Below, in pieces: positions 32,707 to 40,591 of a stretch of DNA of 49,116 nucleotides (the first letter of the stretch is position 1; the number at the start of each line of letters is the position of its first letter). The notes beneath the pieces are model-generated. The model worked only from the letters and a program-made list of their open reading frames with translations. It made no database searches and was not told the DNA's origin. Location: NCBI GenBank assembly GCA_964598235.1, contig CAZRAY010000008.1:1-49116 (forward strand), in the 5' to 3' direction. Origin of the DNA: UBA652 sp964598235 (GTDB taxonomy: Bacteria > Pseudomonadota > Gammaproteobacteria > Nitrosococcales > Methylophagaceae). A program made the translations under genes and the position numbers.

Positions 32707-32732
32707 AAAAGCCCGCTGTTGCGGGCTTTTTT
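32703..32732. terminator. bidirectional rho-independent terminator between rep and cytochrome c
   Basis: GCCCGC (32711-32716) and GCGGGC (32721-32726) pair across TGTT. An A-run precedes the stem and a T-run follows, so it works from both strands: for rep, which ends at 32706, and for the opposing cytochrome gene, which ends at 32756. Confidence 0.93.
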
Positions 32733-32755
32733 ATTATGCTACAAGTTACTGCTGA

Positions 32756-33247
32756 TTATTTAGCATTGTTGACCATTGTATCAACCGCTGCTTTCACCTC
32801 ATCATCGGTTAGACCTGGATTACTACCCCGTGCAGGCATCATTTTGAAGCCATTGATAGCGTGGTCATATAAAACATCCATGCCTTGTTCAATTCGTGGC
32901 GCCCAATCTTCAGCGCTGCCAAGTCTAGGAGAAGCCATCATGCCTGTTTTATGGCATAAAGCGCAGGTTTGTTTTACGATGCCAGCGCCAATATCATCAT
33001 CGCCTGCAGCCGGTGTTGCCGCTGCGATTTCAACAGGTGCTGCAACCACTGCGGGTGCTTCACCAATGGTTGCTTCTGCAACGGGTGCAATACGCGCTGC
33101 AACATCGGCTTCAGCCATGCTTTCTGCCGGAACAGTGCCTTTCCCAGCAGAGAGGGCTAATGCCAATAATAATTTAACAATGACAAAAATTGCAATAAAG
33201 GTAACGATACTACCAACAAGGAATTTGCCTGAGTTCTGAGTGTTCAT
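32756..33247 (-). CDS. membrane-anchored cytochrome c5 family protein
   Basis: This 163-residue protein has an N-terminal transmembrane helix (about 9-33), an Ala/Pro/Glu-rich linker (about 35-82) and a C-terminal mono-heme c domain. The heme site is CALCH (about residues 95-99), and the axial Met is in FKMMPARGSNPGLTDDE. This layout is that of cytochrome c5-like electron carriers that shuttle electrons to terminal oxidases or other respiratory partners at the periplasmic face. It converges on rep with a shared terminator. It could receive electrons linked to the quinone pool fed by sulfide:quinone reductase, but this is inference. Confidence 0.9.
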   Translation of the reverse strand: MNTQNSGKFLVGSIVTFIAIFVIVKLLLALALSAGKGTVPAESMAEADVAARIAPVAEATIGEAPAVVAAPVEIAAATPAAGDDDIGAGIVKQTCALCHKTGMMASPRLGSAEDWAPRIEQGMDVLYDHAINGFKMMPARGSNPGLTDDEVKAAVDTMVNNAK

Positions 33248-33287
33248 TTCAATGTCTCTACGAGAAAGTTAAAAGGAATATTATAAG

Positions 33288-34286
33288 CTATTCGGCTAGC
33301 GATAACACAATTTTCCCAATGGTATTGCCAGCAAGTAATTGTGTATGGGCATGCTGAATATTTTCGGCTGAGAATTTTTCGACAGGTGTTTTTCGAGTAT
33401 GACGAATCACTTTATTATCAACCAGCTTACTAATTTTGTTTAATAGATGGTGTTGCTCGATTAAGTCAGCGGTGCTGTGGATTGGGCGAGTGAACATAAA
33501 CTCCCAAACGAATCCGACACTTTTAGACTTTAAACTATCAAAGTTATGTCCTTCAGTCGACCCTGCAATGCCGCAAATCATACCTTGAGGAGCAATTAAC
33601 GCAGCCATTGCGGTGAAGTATTGATCTATATCGTTGAGGCATAAAATATAGTCTGGATCGAGTAGGTTTTTTTGCTGATATTGAGTGAGCAAGTCATGAT
33701 GGTTAATCACATAATCTGCACCTAGTTCTTTACACCATTGCTGAGATTCAGGTTTTGATGCGGTGGCGATAACATTTAAATTGGCAACAGATTTAGCAAG
33801 CTGAATAGCGATAGAGCCGACACCACCTGCGCCGCCAATAATTAAAATATGCTTGCCGGCATCTTTTTCGCGAATTTTAAGGCGAGAGAATAAGGCTTCC
33901 CATGCGGTAATACTGGTGAGAGGCAGGGCGGCGGCATCATTGAAAGAAAGCGTTTTTGGGTGGTGGCCGACAATACGCTCATCTACTAGTTGATGGCTAG
34001 CATAACAGCCTGCTTTACCAATATCGCCTGCGTAAAAAATTTTATCACCCGGCTTAAATAGGCTCACCTGATCGCCGATGGCTTCAACAATGCCAGCAGC
34101 ATCCCAGCCAATTATACGAGGTGTTGATAGCCGCTCAGTCAGGCTGGCTTTTACTTTTGTATCCACAGGGTTAACAGCAATAGATTTGATGGCGACGCGG
34201 ATATCATGACCTGTTGGGTCGAGTGTTCCCAGTGTGATTTCTGTGGGGAGAATATCAGAAGCGTGGGTGTAGGCTAATGCGTACAT
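33288..34286 (-). CDS. zinc-type alcohol dehydrogenase-like quinone/enone oxidoreductase
   Basis: This 332-residue MDR-superfamily protein lacks structural zinc cysteines and resembles the zinc-binding alcohol dehydrogenase family near quinone oxidoreductases. The start at ATG 34286 begins MYALAYTHA; a longer opening to 34340 would run into the HExxH gene by 67 bp and is rejected. AVNPVDTKVKA and GWDAAGIVEAIGD are catalytic-domain landmarks, and the nucleotide fold is LIIGGAGGVGSIAIQLA. Substrates are probably quinones or alpha,beta-unsaturated carbonyls reduced with NADPH. It overlaps the end of the HExxH gene by 13 bp, so the two are cotranscribed. Confidence 0.87.
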   Translation of the reverse strand: MYALAYTHASDILPTEITLGTLDPTGHDIRVAIKSIAVNPVDTKVKASLTERLSTPRIIGWDAAGIVEAIGDQVSLFKPGDKIFYAGDIGKAGCYASHQLVDERIVGHHPKTLSFNDAAALPLTSITAWEALFSRLKIREKDAGKHILIIGGAGGVGSIAIQLAKSVANLNVIATASKPESQQWCKELGADYVINHHDLLTQYQQKNLLDPDYILCLNDIDQYFTAMAALIAPQGMICGIAGSTEGHNFDSLKSKSVGFVWEFMFTRPIHSTADLIEQHHLLNKISKLVDNKVIRHTRKTPVEKFSAENIQHAHTQLLAGNTIGKIVLSLAE

Positions 34287-34783
34287 AATTGTCCTGTGGG
34301 TTCGTTCTGCTGATTGATAATACCGCGTTGTTGTAACCATTGTTGTGCATCTTCCGCATCTTGTTCAAACCAGGCTTTCGCAGAACCTAGGCGGAAAGTA
34401 TACCCCCAGCTATCCATATCCTGCATCATGCGATTTTTACCCATATGGGGGATTTTATCAGCTAATAATATTTGGAGATAACACACGCCATTTTCTTCAT
34501 CATAATCGCCCTCAGCATCTGTGTCTATTTTGGCGCGGCGCGTTGGATCCATACAAATATAATGGCAGGATTCATGGAGTGCGGAATGGATTGGACTATC
34601 ATCGCGTAAATACAGTTTATTGCTAATTAACCCTGCTTCACGTTCACCAAAAAAACTGCCCGGGATTGCATCAGCATGAGAGACGGATTCTATTTCCATC
34701 CCATAAGATGAGAGTATGTTAGCGAGTTGCGCGCGTGTGTTGGCATCACAATTCAATACCGCTGATTCATCAACGGCCATCAT
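34274..34783 (-). CDS. conserved HExxH protein, possible metallohydrolase or hydroxylase
   Basis: This 169-residue soluble protein contains HSALHESCHYICMD (H70, E71, H74), an HExxH zinc-binding helix, followed by YDEENGVCYLQILLAD, where E96 or E97 could be the third ligand as in gluzincins. GYTFRLGSAKAWFEQD is another strongly patterned segment. I have a general memory of homologues in Pseudomonas and Xanthomonas annotated as hypothetical. EpmC (EF-P hydroxylase) shares the idea of an HExxH-like motif and size but differs in flanking sequence. It overlaps tcdA by 14 bp and the oxidoreductase by 13 bp, so it belongs to a three-gene unit with a tRNA modification enzyme. Function unknown. Confidence 0.8.
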   Translation of the reverse strand: MMAVDESAVLNCDANTRAQLANILSSYGMEIESVSHADAIPGSFFGEREAGLISNKLYLRDDSPIHSALHESCHYICMDPTRRAKIDTDAEGDYDEENGVCYLQILLADKIPHMGKNRMMQDMDSWGYTFRLGSAKAWFEQDAEDAQQWLQQRGIINQQNEPTGQLCTH

Positions 34784-35522
34784 TTAACCTTCTCGCATCG
34801 CCGATAATATGCTGGCTTACCATACCCGCCAATGTGAGACCAAACAAAGCTGGTAAATAGCTCACCGTACCATTGACTGCGCGTGGCCGACCATGTGAGA
34901 CCGCTTCAGGTGGCAAGGCAGGCATGGGCGCTTCGGTTGAATAAACCGCTTTAATACCTTCTCGCACACCGCGTTTTCTCAAGTGTTGACGTAATTGTTT
35001 GGCGAGCTTACACATTGATGTATTCATCAAATCATCGGTTTTGATTTGTGTTGGATCCAGCTTGCCACCGGCACCCATGCTGGCAAAAGTAGGTATTTTT
35101 TGTCGCCAGGCGGTTTCAAGCAAAGCCGCTTTGCTACTCATGCTATCGATGGCATCAACGACACAATCAAATTCAGGGGTAACGATATCGAGCACACTTT
35201 CAGGCGTTAGGAACTCGGTAAGCAATGTGAGCTCACAATTAGGATTAATATCGCGGAGTCGGTCGGCCATAACCTCGGCTTTTAGCTTGCCTTCAGTTGA
35301 ATGTAAGGCGATCAGTTGTCGGTTGATATTGGATGCAGATACAACATCATGATCGGCAATAGTAAGCTTTCCCACACCGATACGTGCAAGGGCTTCCGCC
35401 GCAAAAGAGCCAACGCCCCCTAACCCTGCAATAAAGACATGCGCGTTTTCTAAGCGTGCAATACCTTTATCGCCAATTAAGATATGGCTCCGTTCAAAAA
35501 TAGCAGCGTGATGTTTGGGCAT
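34770..35522 (-). CDS. tcdA: tRNA threonylcarbamoyladenosine dehydratase TcdA
   Basis: TcdA (CsdL/YgdL) activates threonylcarbamoyl-adenosine 37 with ATP and closes it to the cyclic form ct6A in ANN-decoding tRNAs. The 250 residues (ATG 35522; a TTG start five codons earlier is weaker) belong to the E1/ThiF/MoeB fold. FIAGLGGVGSFAAEALAR is the ATP-binding loop, DHDVVSASNINRQ the adenylation segment and CVVDAIDSM the following motif. No MoeB-type catalytic Cys loop with zinc cysteines is present, as expected for TcdA. It is the first gene of the unit with the HExxH protein and the oxidoreductase. Confidence 0.95.
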   Translation of the reverse strand: MPKHHAAIFERSHILIGDKGIARLENAHVFIAGLGGVGSFAAEALARIGVGKLTIADHDVVSASNINRQLIALHSTEGKLKAEVMADRLRDINPNCELTLLTEFLTPESVLDIVTPEFDCVVDAIDSMSSKAALLETAWRQKIPTFASMGAGGKLDPTQIKTDDLMNTSMCKLAKQLRQHLRKRGVREGIKAVYSTEAPMPALPPEAVSHGRPRAVNGTVSYLPALFGLTLAGMVSQHIIGDARRLNDGR

Positions 35523-35625
35523 AATTGTGACTATCAATAAAATTAAAGCATTATTTTACCTAATAATACACGCAATTAATGGTTTAATATTAAGATGATA
35601 TCAATACCAGTTTAGTTGAATTAAA

Positions 35626-35654
35626 TTGATCTAATCTCATAATAGTATTATTAT
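35626..35654 (+). promoter_or_regulatory. candidate promoter for the IPTL-CTERM protein gene
   Basis: TTGATC (35626-35631) and TATTAT (35649-35654) are separated by 17 bp in a very AT-rich 194-bp intergenic stretch (35538-35731). In such sequence, chance matches are common. The stretch also holds several near-palindromic AATAGTATTATT-type runs and an AGTGAGGGTG ribosome-binding region before the ATG. Confidence 0.35.
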
Positions 35655-35731
35655 TTGGTTTAAGTTGGCCTATAAGTAGTAATAGTATATTTATTCTATT
35701 AATTTTTCATATTTAGTGAGGGTGTCTTGTG

Positions 35732-36874
35732 ATGTTAAATATCAGCATTGAAAATAATAAGCAGAAGTATAAAGTTACAAAGTACAGTTCAATATCTAAT
35801 CTGTTTACTGTATTAAGTGCAACGGTACTGGTAGGTGGTGTGTTGCTTACAAAGCCTGTTTTTGCAGCGGTATCATGTGCTATTCCCCTTGCAGCAACTT
35901 TGCAATCTAGCGCGGCGGGCATCCTCACATTAGATGCACCGACATTAGGCTCTGCCACGTATTTTGATCGTTCATCGCCTGCTAATTTAGTTGTGAATGG
36001 TGATTTTGAAGATTTTACTGATCAAACGCTTTTGCAATGGATATTTAACGCTACGATGATTGATCCATCGGCTGTATCTGGCGCTTATAACGTCAATATG
36101 ACAAATCTGACCACTGTGCCAAGTTGGACCGCGGGTGGTGGTAATACCAGTAATTACTCTTGGCATGCACTCGATTCGGTATTATTGGGAACGCCACGAT
36201 CGACAGAGGCAGGCGCAGGTCGTAATACAGGTGGCACGGGTTATATTTACTTGGGCGCGTCTGCTCAGAACCTTGTGGTGAATGGCACGACAGCCTATAG
36301 TATGCCTTACACTATAGACACCTCACCGGAAGGTCGGATTACACCGCCCGGACCCGTTACTGGCGGGGCAAATACTTATATCTGGCGGACGGGGGTATAT
36401 TCGCACCCGTTAGCACCTTCCTATATTGAGCAAACAGTAGCTTTAACCGTTGGTTTAGATTACAGGATGACATTTTATGTGGCTGCAGAAGCGCTGAGCA
36501 ATGGCCCTGCACATGCGATTAATGATGGTATTATGGGATTAGATATTACAGGTTACAATCGAGAATATTTAACGGTTCATGGCACCAATAATCCTCTGAC
36601 GAATATGGGTGCGAATGGTCTTTATTACACACTGCAATTCACAGCGAAACAAGCTGCAACAACAATCCGCCTTCTTAGTTTTGGTCATGCCGTAGCGACG
36701 CCTAATGTGAGAACTGTACTAGCGGCCGAACCAACGTTAGATGATGTGATTATCAACGCATGCTTTGCACAAACGTCAGCAGAGATCCCCACGTTAAATA
36801 ATTGGGCGTTACTCCTAATTACCTTGATGATGCTAGCAGTAGGTTTGCGGTTTAGGGCATTTAAATATAGTTAG
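35732..36874 (+). CDS. secreted surface protein with IPTL-CTERM sorting signal
   Basis: This 380-residue exported protein has a long N-terminal signal (about 1-45, ending PVFAA) and a C-terminal tripartite sorting signal beginning EIPTLNNWALLLITLMMLAV and ending in basic RFRAFKYS. This is the IPTL-CTERM type recognised by exosortase H-like enzymes. The body is rich in Thr, Asn, Gly and Ala. NLVVNGDFEDF and NLVVNGTT resemble carbohydrate-binding beta-sandwich starts. No catalytic motif is seen. A GTG one codon earlier is possible. The sortase gene is not in this window. It converges on DUF4153; the other protein with such a tail lies at 38837-39529. Confidence 0.8.
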   Translation: MLNISIENNKQKYKVTKYSSISNLFTVLSATVLVGGVLLTKPVFAAVSCAIPLAATLQSSAAGILTLDAPTLGSATYFDRSSPANLVVNGDFEDFTDQTLLQWIFNATMIDPSAVSGAYNVNMTNLTTVPSWTAGGGNTSNYSWHALDSVLLGTPRSTEAGAGRNTGGTGYIYLGASAQNLVVNGTTAYSMPYTIDTSPEGRITPPGPVTGGANTYIWRTGVYSHPLAPSYIEQTVALTVGLDYRMTFYVAAEALSNGPAHAINDGIMGLDITGYNREYLTVHGTNNPLTNMGANGLYYTLQFTAKQAATTIRLLSFGHAVATPNVRTVLAAEPTLDDVIINACFAQTSAEIPTLNNWALLLITLMMLAVGLRFRAFKYS

Positions 36875-36903
36875 AATATGGGCAACCAGCAGAAAAAATC
36901 CAA

Positions 36904-38769
36904 TTATTCTGCGTTTGTCTTAATCAGTAAATAACCCTCTAGCTGGGTAATTTTTTGCTTGTCTGACCCGCTGTCTGTTCCAGTAGTAAAGCTAATAGAT
37001 TTAATATACAGTCTTGCTTCAAGGTCATTTTCAGTGAAGGACACGATCATTTTATTGAGCTCTGAAGCTGAGATAGTAATCTCACCGTTGGTATCAAATT
37101 TATCTGTAAAATTATTCAGATCAAGCGTGAGTGTTTGTTGATCATTGAGTGTGACTTGGAGCCGGTCTGCGTCATCAAAGAAGAGTGTAATGTTATCCGG
37201 CGAGGTGTCAAAATGGTGGCTCGTAATGGTCTTATCTTGATCAAACTGATAAAAGGCAATGGGGATAAAATAATCAAATCCATCAAGTGACAGCGTAACA
37301 GGGTGAAGATCATAATCTAAGCGAATATTGGTATGGATATTATTTTCTTGCTGCCACCGATTGATATAATCAATCCCCATATGGGAGACCAGTTTATTGC
37401 CATTATAATGGCGTGAGCAATGCATATCATCGTCGTTGCAGTCTAAGGCTTTATCAAGTGCAGATTGATCTGTAAACCAAGGGCGGAGTTTGTCGAGACC
37501 ATTATCACGAGAAATAATATAATCTACCATTGATGAAATAGATTTATTAGTTTCAAAATTAGGCTGTTGAGTTGGTGTTATATAATTGCCATCAACTAGC
37601 ATTTTCTGTTCTATTAATAAGGTTTCTAGGCGGGAAAACTGACTATTCAACGGTAATGTAGTGATACTCCAAGGGCCAATGGTGCCGATGAGGCAGAGCG
37701 TTGCCAATGATAGCGTGACGGTGCTAAGTGAGAAGTGCTTGCGGCGAATTAGGCGAGTGATAATCAGAATGGCAAACCAGATGGCGGCTAAGACGAGAAT
37801 ATAACGTTTTTCCGTTAAGCCATATTGGTTAATACGAGCAGTAATAGCGAGCACAAATAAACCTAGCGGTAAGATCATTGCTAAATAGAAATTGCGATAA
37901 AACCAGCGCAGCGCATTGGTGCGTTCATGCACCGGGTAAATTGTAAGGTGCGTAATAATCCCAATTAAACCAAAAGTAGAGACCATAATACCAAGATGAC
38001 CCTGGGGCAGCTCCCATTGAAAGAGGATCTTGATGAAATAGGCATATAAAATCGCCATATAAATGAGGGATAAGGGCACCAACACATAGGTTTGAATAAA
38101 TTGGATGCCTTGTGGAAACTGGCTGCAATCGGCTTTATCATAATCAAATTGATTAGGGATGTTGGCCAGGAAATAGAGCCCACCAAATAATACCCAACCG
38201 ATAACCCAAATATCTGCATAGAGATCATTATCGATATCCACATCAAATAAATAACCAATACTCATCAGAATCAGGATTAAGCCACCAGAGAGTAAGAGTG
38301 CGCTCAAGCCGGTAAAAAAAGCATTCGATACTAATTGGAAATTAAAATACCAAAAGGAATCATTATCCTGTTTTCGGCTTAACCAAGGTGAGAATGTCAT
38401 GCTTAAGGCGGCAGCGATAGCAAGGCCAATACCAATGATGGTTATATTTTCATGGCTAAAAATTTGCCAGGCATAGAATGCAAGTGCAGCAATAGCAATA
38501 AGGTAATGTTTAAAAGCCGGCCACTGCTTGCTTTCAGAAAACAGCGCGATAGCCACGAACCAGAAGGCGCCGCCTAATAAAAACAGGGTGGCTTTAGCTG
38601 TCTGTTTGTTATCCAGAATATTAAAATTGTGGATTTCACTGATAAAAAGCAACGCTAATGTGAGTAGGCACAGACAGGCTAATGGGAAACGTTTGATTGT
38701 TTGAAGTAAGTTGTCAGCAAGTTGTGTCCAGAATAGCGGACTCAAGAAACGAGATAAGATAGCGCGCAT
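36904..38769 (-). CDS. DUF4153 family large membrane protein
   Basis: This 621-residue protein has about eleven to twelve hydrophobic segments in the first 400 residues and a hydrophilic C-terminal domain (about 410-621). The pattern and segments such as WYFNFQLVSNAFFTGLSALL and ANIPNQFDYDKADCSQFPQG fit DUF4153, a family without an assigned function. The C-terminal part reads like a beta-rich extracytoplasmic domain (FYQFDQDKTITSHHFDTSPD). The ATG immediately follows the U-run of a terminator hairpin, and its likely ribosome binding site (AGGG) lies in that stem. Placed between two sorting-signal proteins, it may be envelope related (inference). Confidence 0.8.
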   Translation of the reverse strand: MRAILSRFLSPLFWTQLADNLLQTIKRFPLACLCLLTLALLFISEIHNFNILDNKQTAKATLFLLGGAFWFVAIALFSESKQWPAFKHYLIAIAALAFYAWQIFSHENITIIGIGLAIAAALSMTFSPWLSRKQDNDSFWYFNFQLVSNAFFTGLSALLLSGGLILILMSIGYLFDVDIDNDLYADIWVIGWVLFGGLYFLANIPNQFDYDKADCSQFPQGIQFIQTYVLVPLSLIYMAILYAYFIKILFQWELPQGHLGIMVSTFGLIGIITHLTIYPVHERTNALRWFYRNFYLAMILPLGLFVLAITARINQYGLTEKRYILVLAAIWFAILIITRLIRRKHFSLSTVTLSLATLCLIGTIGPWSITTLPLNSQFSRLETLLIEQKMLVDGNYITPTQQPNFETNKSISSMVDYIISRDNGLDKLRPWFTDQSALDKALDCNDDDMHCSRHYNGNKLVSHMGIDYINRWQQENNIHTNIRLDYDLHPVTLSLDGFDYFIPIAFYQFDQDKTITSHHFDTSPDNITLFFDDADRLQVTLNDQQTLTLDLNNFTDKFDTNGEITISASELNKMIVSFTENDLEARLYIKSISFTTGTDSGSDKQKITQLEGYLLIKTNAE

Positions 38770-38812
38770 AAAAATACCCTAGCAAAAATATAAAATAATC
38801 ATTGCTAGGGTA
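38770..38812 (-). terminator. terminator hairpin that also holds the DUF4153 ribosome binding site
   Basis: On the minus strand TACCCTAGCAA and TTGCTAGGGTA form a perfect 11-bp stem over a 16-base AT-rich loop, followed by five T residues and then at once the DUF4153 ATG (38769). It fits a rho-independent terminator for the gene at 38837-39529. The AGGG within the 3' arm is the only Shine-Dalgarno-like sequence for DUF4153 and would be paired in read-through RNA. Confidence 0.75.
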
Positions 38813-38836
38813 GCATTTTAACGGCGAGTGGTAATA

Positions 38837-39529
38837 TTATTTTTGCAGCGTTTTTCGCATGCCGAATAATCCAAGTAAACCGCTGAGCAATAGAATACTG
38901 ATTAACGGCAGAGTGGGTACGGCAGAAGCAATTTGCATTGAACTTAGGCCAATGGTTGTGCCTGCACTGCCTAATGTGGCGAGATCAATTGTGGCGACGT
39001 TAACCCATTTAAAATAGGAAATCGTGTTTGCATCCGCTGCGATCAAATCTTCTCTAGATTTCATCCCATCAATACTGGCACCACCGATTAACTCATGGTT
39101 GCTCGCTAATGAGACAACACTATCTGCTGGTGTAAGGAATTGCCAACCATCATATTGTGCGGAACCCGTTACATTAGCAATATGGCTAAGCCCTAGGGTA
39201 ACGGTAACGGGAGAGGCAAAGGTGATGGTTAAACCTTCTCCATTGATCCCGCCTGCATCGCCGCCGCCTAATAATAAGGTGCCAGGCACGCCACCATGAC
39301 CTAGGGTTGAATTGCTTGTGTGCTGCACGGTGGAAGTGAAGAGTTTAGAGCCACCATTAAGACTAAATGTCATGGTAAAAGGGATGCCTGCTAGTGTGCC
39401 AGAACCAGCAGCATCGGTGCCAGCACCTGTACCAAAATTCCAAAGAGGTGGGTTAAAGTCAGTAATTGTTTGGGCAAAGGCCGTGGTATTCAACATGAAG
39501 CTTAGGAGGAGTGCATAGATAAATTTCAT
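38837..39529 (-). CDS. secreted protein with VPTL-type (IPTL-CTERM-like) C-terminal sorting signal
   Basis: This 230-residue exported protein has a signal peptide (1-19, ending TAFA) and a C-terminal tail ASAVPTLPLISILLLSGLLG followed by basic RKTLQK, a tripartite sorting-like signal close to IPTL-CTERM. The body is a Gly/Thr/Ser-rich predicted beta-sandwich (GTGAGTDAAGSGTLAGIPF; ITFASPVTVTLGLSHI), with no cysteine and no enzyme motif. It resembles small PEP-CTERM-type surface proteins. It is transcribed toward DUF4153 and ends with a clear terminator. Probably a substrate of the same sorting enzyme as the 35732 protein. Confidence 0.75.
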   Translation of the reverse strand: MKFIYALLLSFMLNTTAFAQTITDFNPPLWNFGTGAGTDAAGSGTLAGIPFTMTFSLNGGSKLFTSTVQHTSNSTLGHGGVPGTLLLGGGDAGGINGEGLTITFASPVTVTLGLSHIANVTGSAQYDGWQFLTPADSVVSLASNHELIGGASIDGMKSREDLIAADANTISYFKWVNVATIDLATLGSAGTTIGLSSMQIASAVPTLPLISILLLSGLLGLFGMRKTLQK

Positions 39530-39656
39530 TTTTAAACCTTTTACATAATATAAATATCAATTTAAGTGAACAGTTTACCATATTAGAAACAAGGGGCTTG
39601 TTTTGGTAAACAATTTGTTATCATGAAGGCTTACCCCATTATCTTTAGGAATAAGC

Positions 39657-40574
39657 ATGTCAGCATCAGGTTCAAAAACGGCAATTGTTGCAGCATTAAT
39701 TGGTAATACATTGGTTTCGATTACGAAATTTGTAGCAGCGAGCCTCACGGGCAGTTCTGCCATGTTTTCAGAAGGAATTCACTCTCTTATCGATACGGGA
39801 AATCAGGGGTTATTGCTTTATGGAATCAAACGATCACAAAAGCCAGCAGATGAAGATTTCCCCTTTGGGCACGGTAAGGAAATTTACTTTTGGAGCTTTG
39901 TGGTTGCGATTTTGATTTTTGCCGTGGGCGCGGGTGTGTCCCTCTATGAAGGCATACATCATATTATCCATCCTGAGCCGATTAAGAATGCGATGATCAA
40001 CTATATTGTGCTGGCATTAGCATTGATATTTGAAGGGTTTGTGTTCTTTATTGCCTTGAAAGAATTTAATAAAGTACGGGGCAAGATGGGTTATTTAGAA
40101 GCCGTAAAACGCGGTAAAGATCCCTCCTTATTTGTGGTGTTATTTGAAGACTTTGCAGCGAGTTTGGGGTTGATAGTGGCATTCTTAGGTGTTTATCTAT
40201 CGCAAACCACCGGGATCTTGGAATTTGACGGTATTGCATCCGTTATTATTGGTTTAATTTTAGGTGGAACGGCAATATGGCTGGCGATTGAAACCAAAGG
40301 CTTATTGATTGGCGAGAGCGCGAGCAAGAAAACAATTGCGAGTATTAAGGAAATTGCAGCGGCACGACCAGAAATACATAATGTGAATGAAGTGCTCACC
40401 ATGCATATGGGGCCTGAATTTATCCTATTAAATATTAGTGCGACTTTTGAAGATGAAGCGAAGGCAGATGATATTGAAGTGGCGATTGAGCAGGTGAGTA
40501 TTCAGATCAAGGACGCTCATCCAGAAGTGAAACGGATCTTTATTGAAGCTGAAGCAAGACATCGTGCTGGATGA
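39657..40574 (+). CDS. cation diffusion facilitator family transporter
   Basis: A 305-residue CDF transporter, an H+-coupled exporter of Zn(II), Fe(II) or related divalent metals. Six membrane helices are followed by a cytoplasmic domain (about 215-305). Metal-site candidates are HSLIDTGNQ in helix 2 and FEDFAASLGL in helix 5, giving H/D and E/D pairs. FPFGHGKEIYFWSF is a strong landmark, and the long-spaced organisation resembles the SLC30A9-like branch. The C-terminal domain ends EVKRIFIEAEA. An AGGA lies eight bases before the ATG. It is convergent with the YjjV-like gene (17 bp). Confidence 0.9.
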   Translation: MSASGSKTAIVAALIGNTLVSITKFVAASLTGSSAMFSEGIHSLIDTGNQGLLLYGIKRSQKPADEDFPFGHGKEIYFWSFVVAILIFAVGAGVSLYEGIHHIIHPEPIKNAMINYIVLALALIFEGFVFFIALKEFNKVRGKMGYLEAVKRGKDPSLFVVLFEDFAASLGLIVAFLGVYLSQTTGILEFDGIASVIIGLILGGTAIWLAIETKGLLIGESASKKTIASIKEIAAARPEIHNVNEVLTMHMGPEFILLNISATFEDEAKADDIEVAIEQVSIQIKDAHPEVKRIFIEAEARHRAG

Positions 40575-40591
40575 ATTGCTGCGGGAGCAGG

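Noticed and set aside
34274..34783. Assignment as EpmC (EF-P hydroxylase).
   Set aside because: Size and an HExxH-like motif are similar, but the surrounding residues do not follow the EpmC sequence as I remember it, and no EF-P modification genes are nearby.
36889..36912. GCAGAA/TTCTGC inverted repeat between the IPTL protein gene and DUF4153.
   Set aside because: Only a 6-bp AT-rich stem that extends into DUF4153 coding sequence, without a clean T-run.
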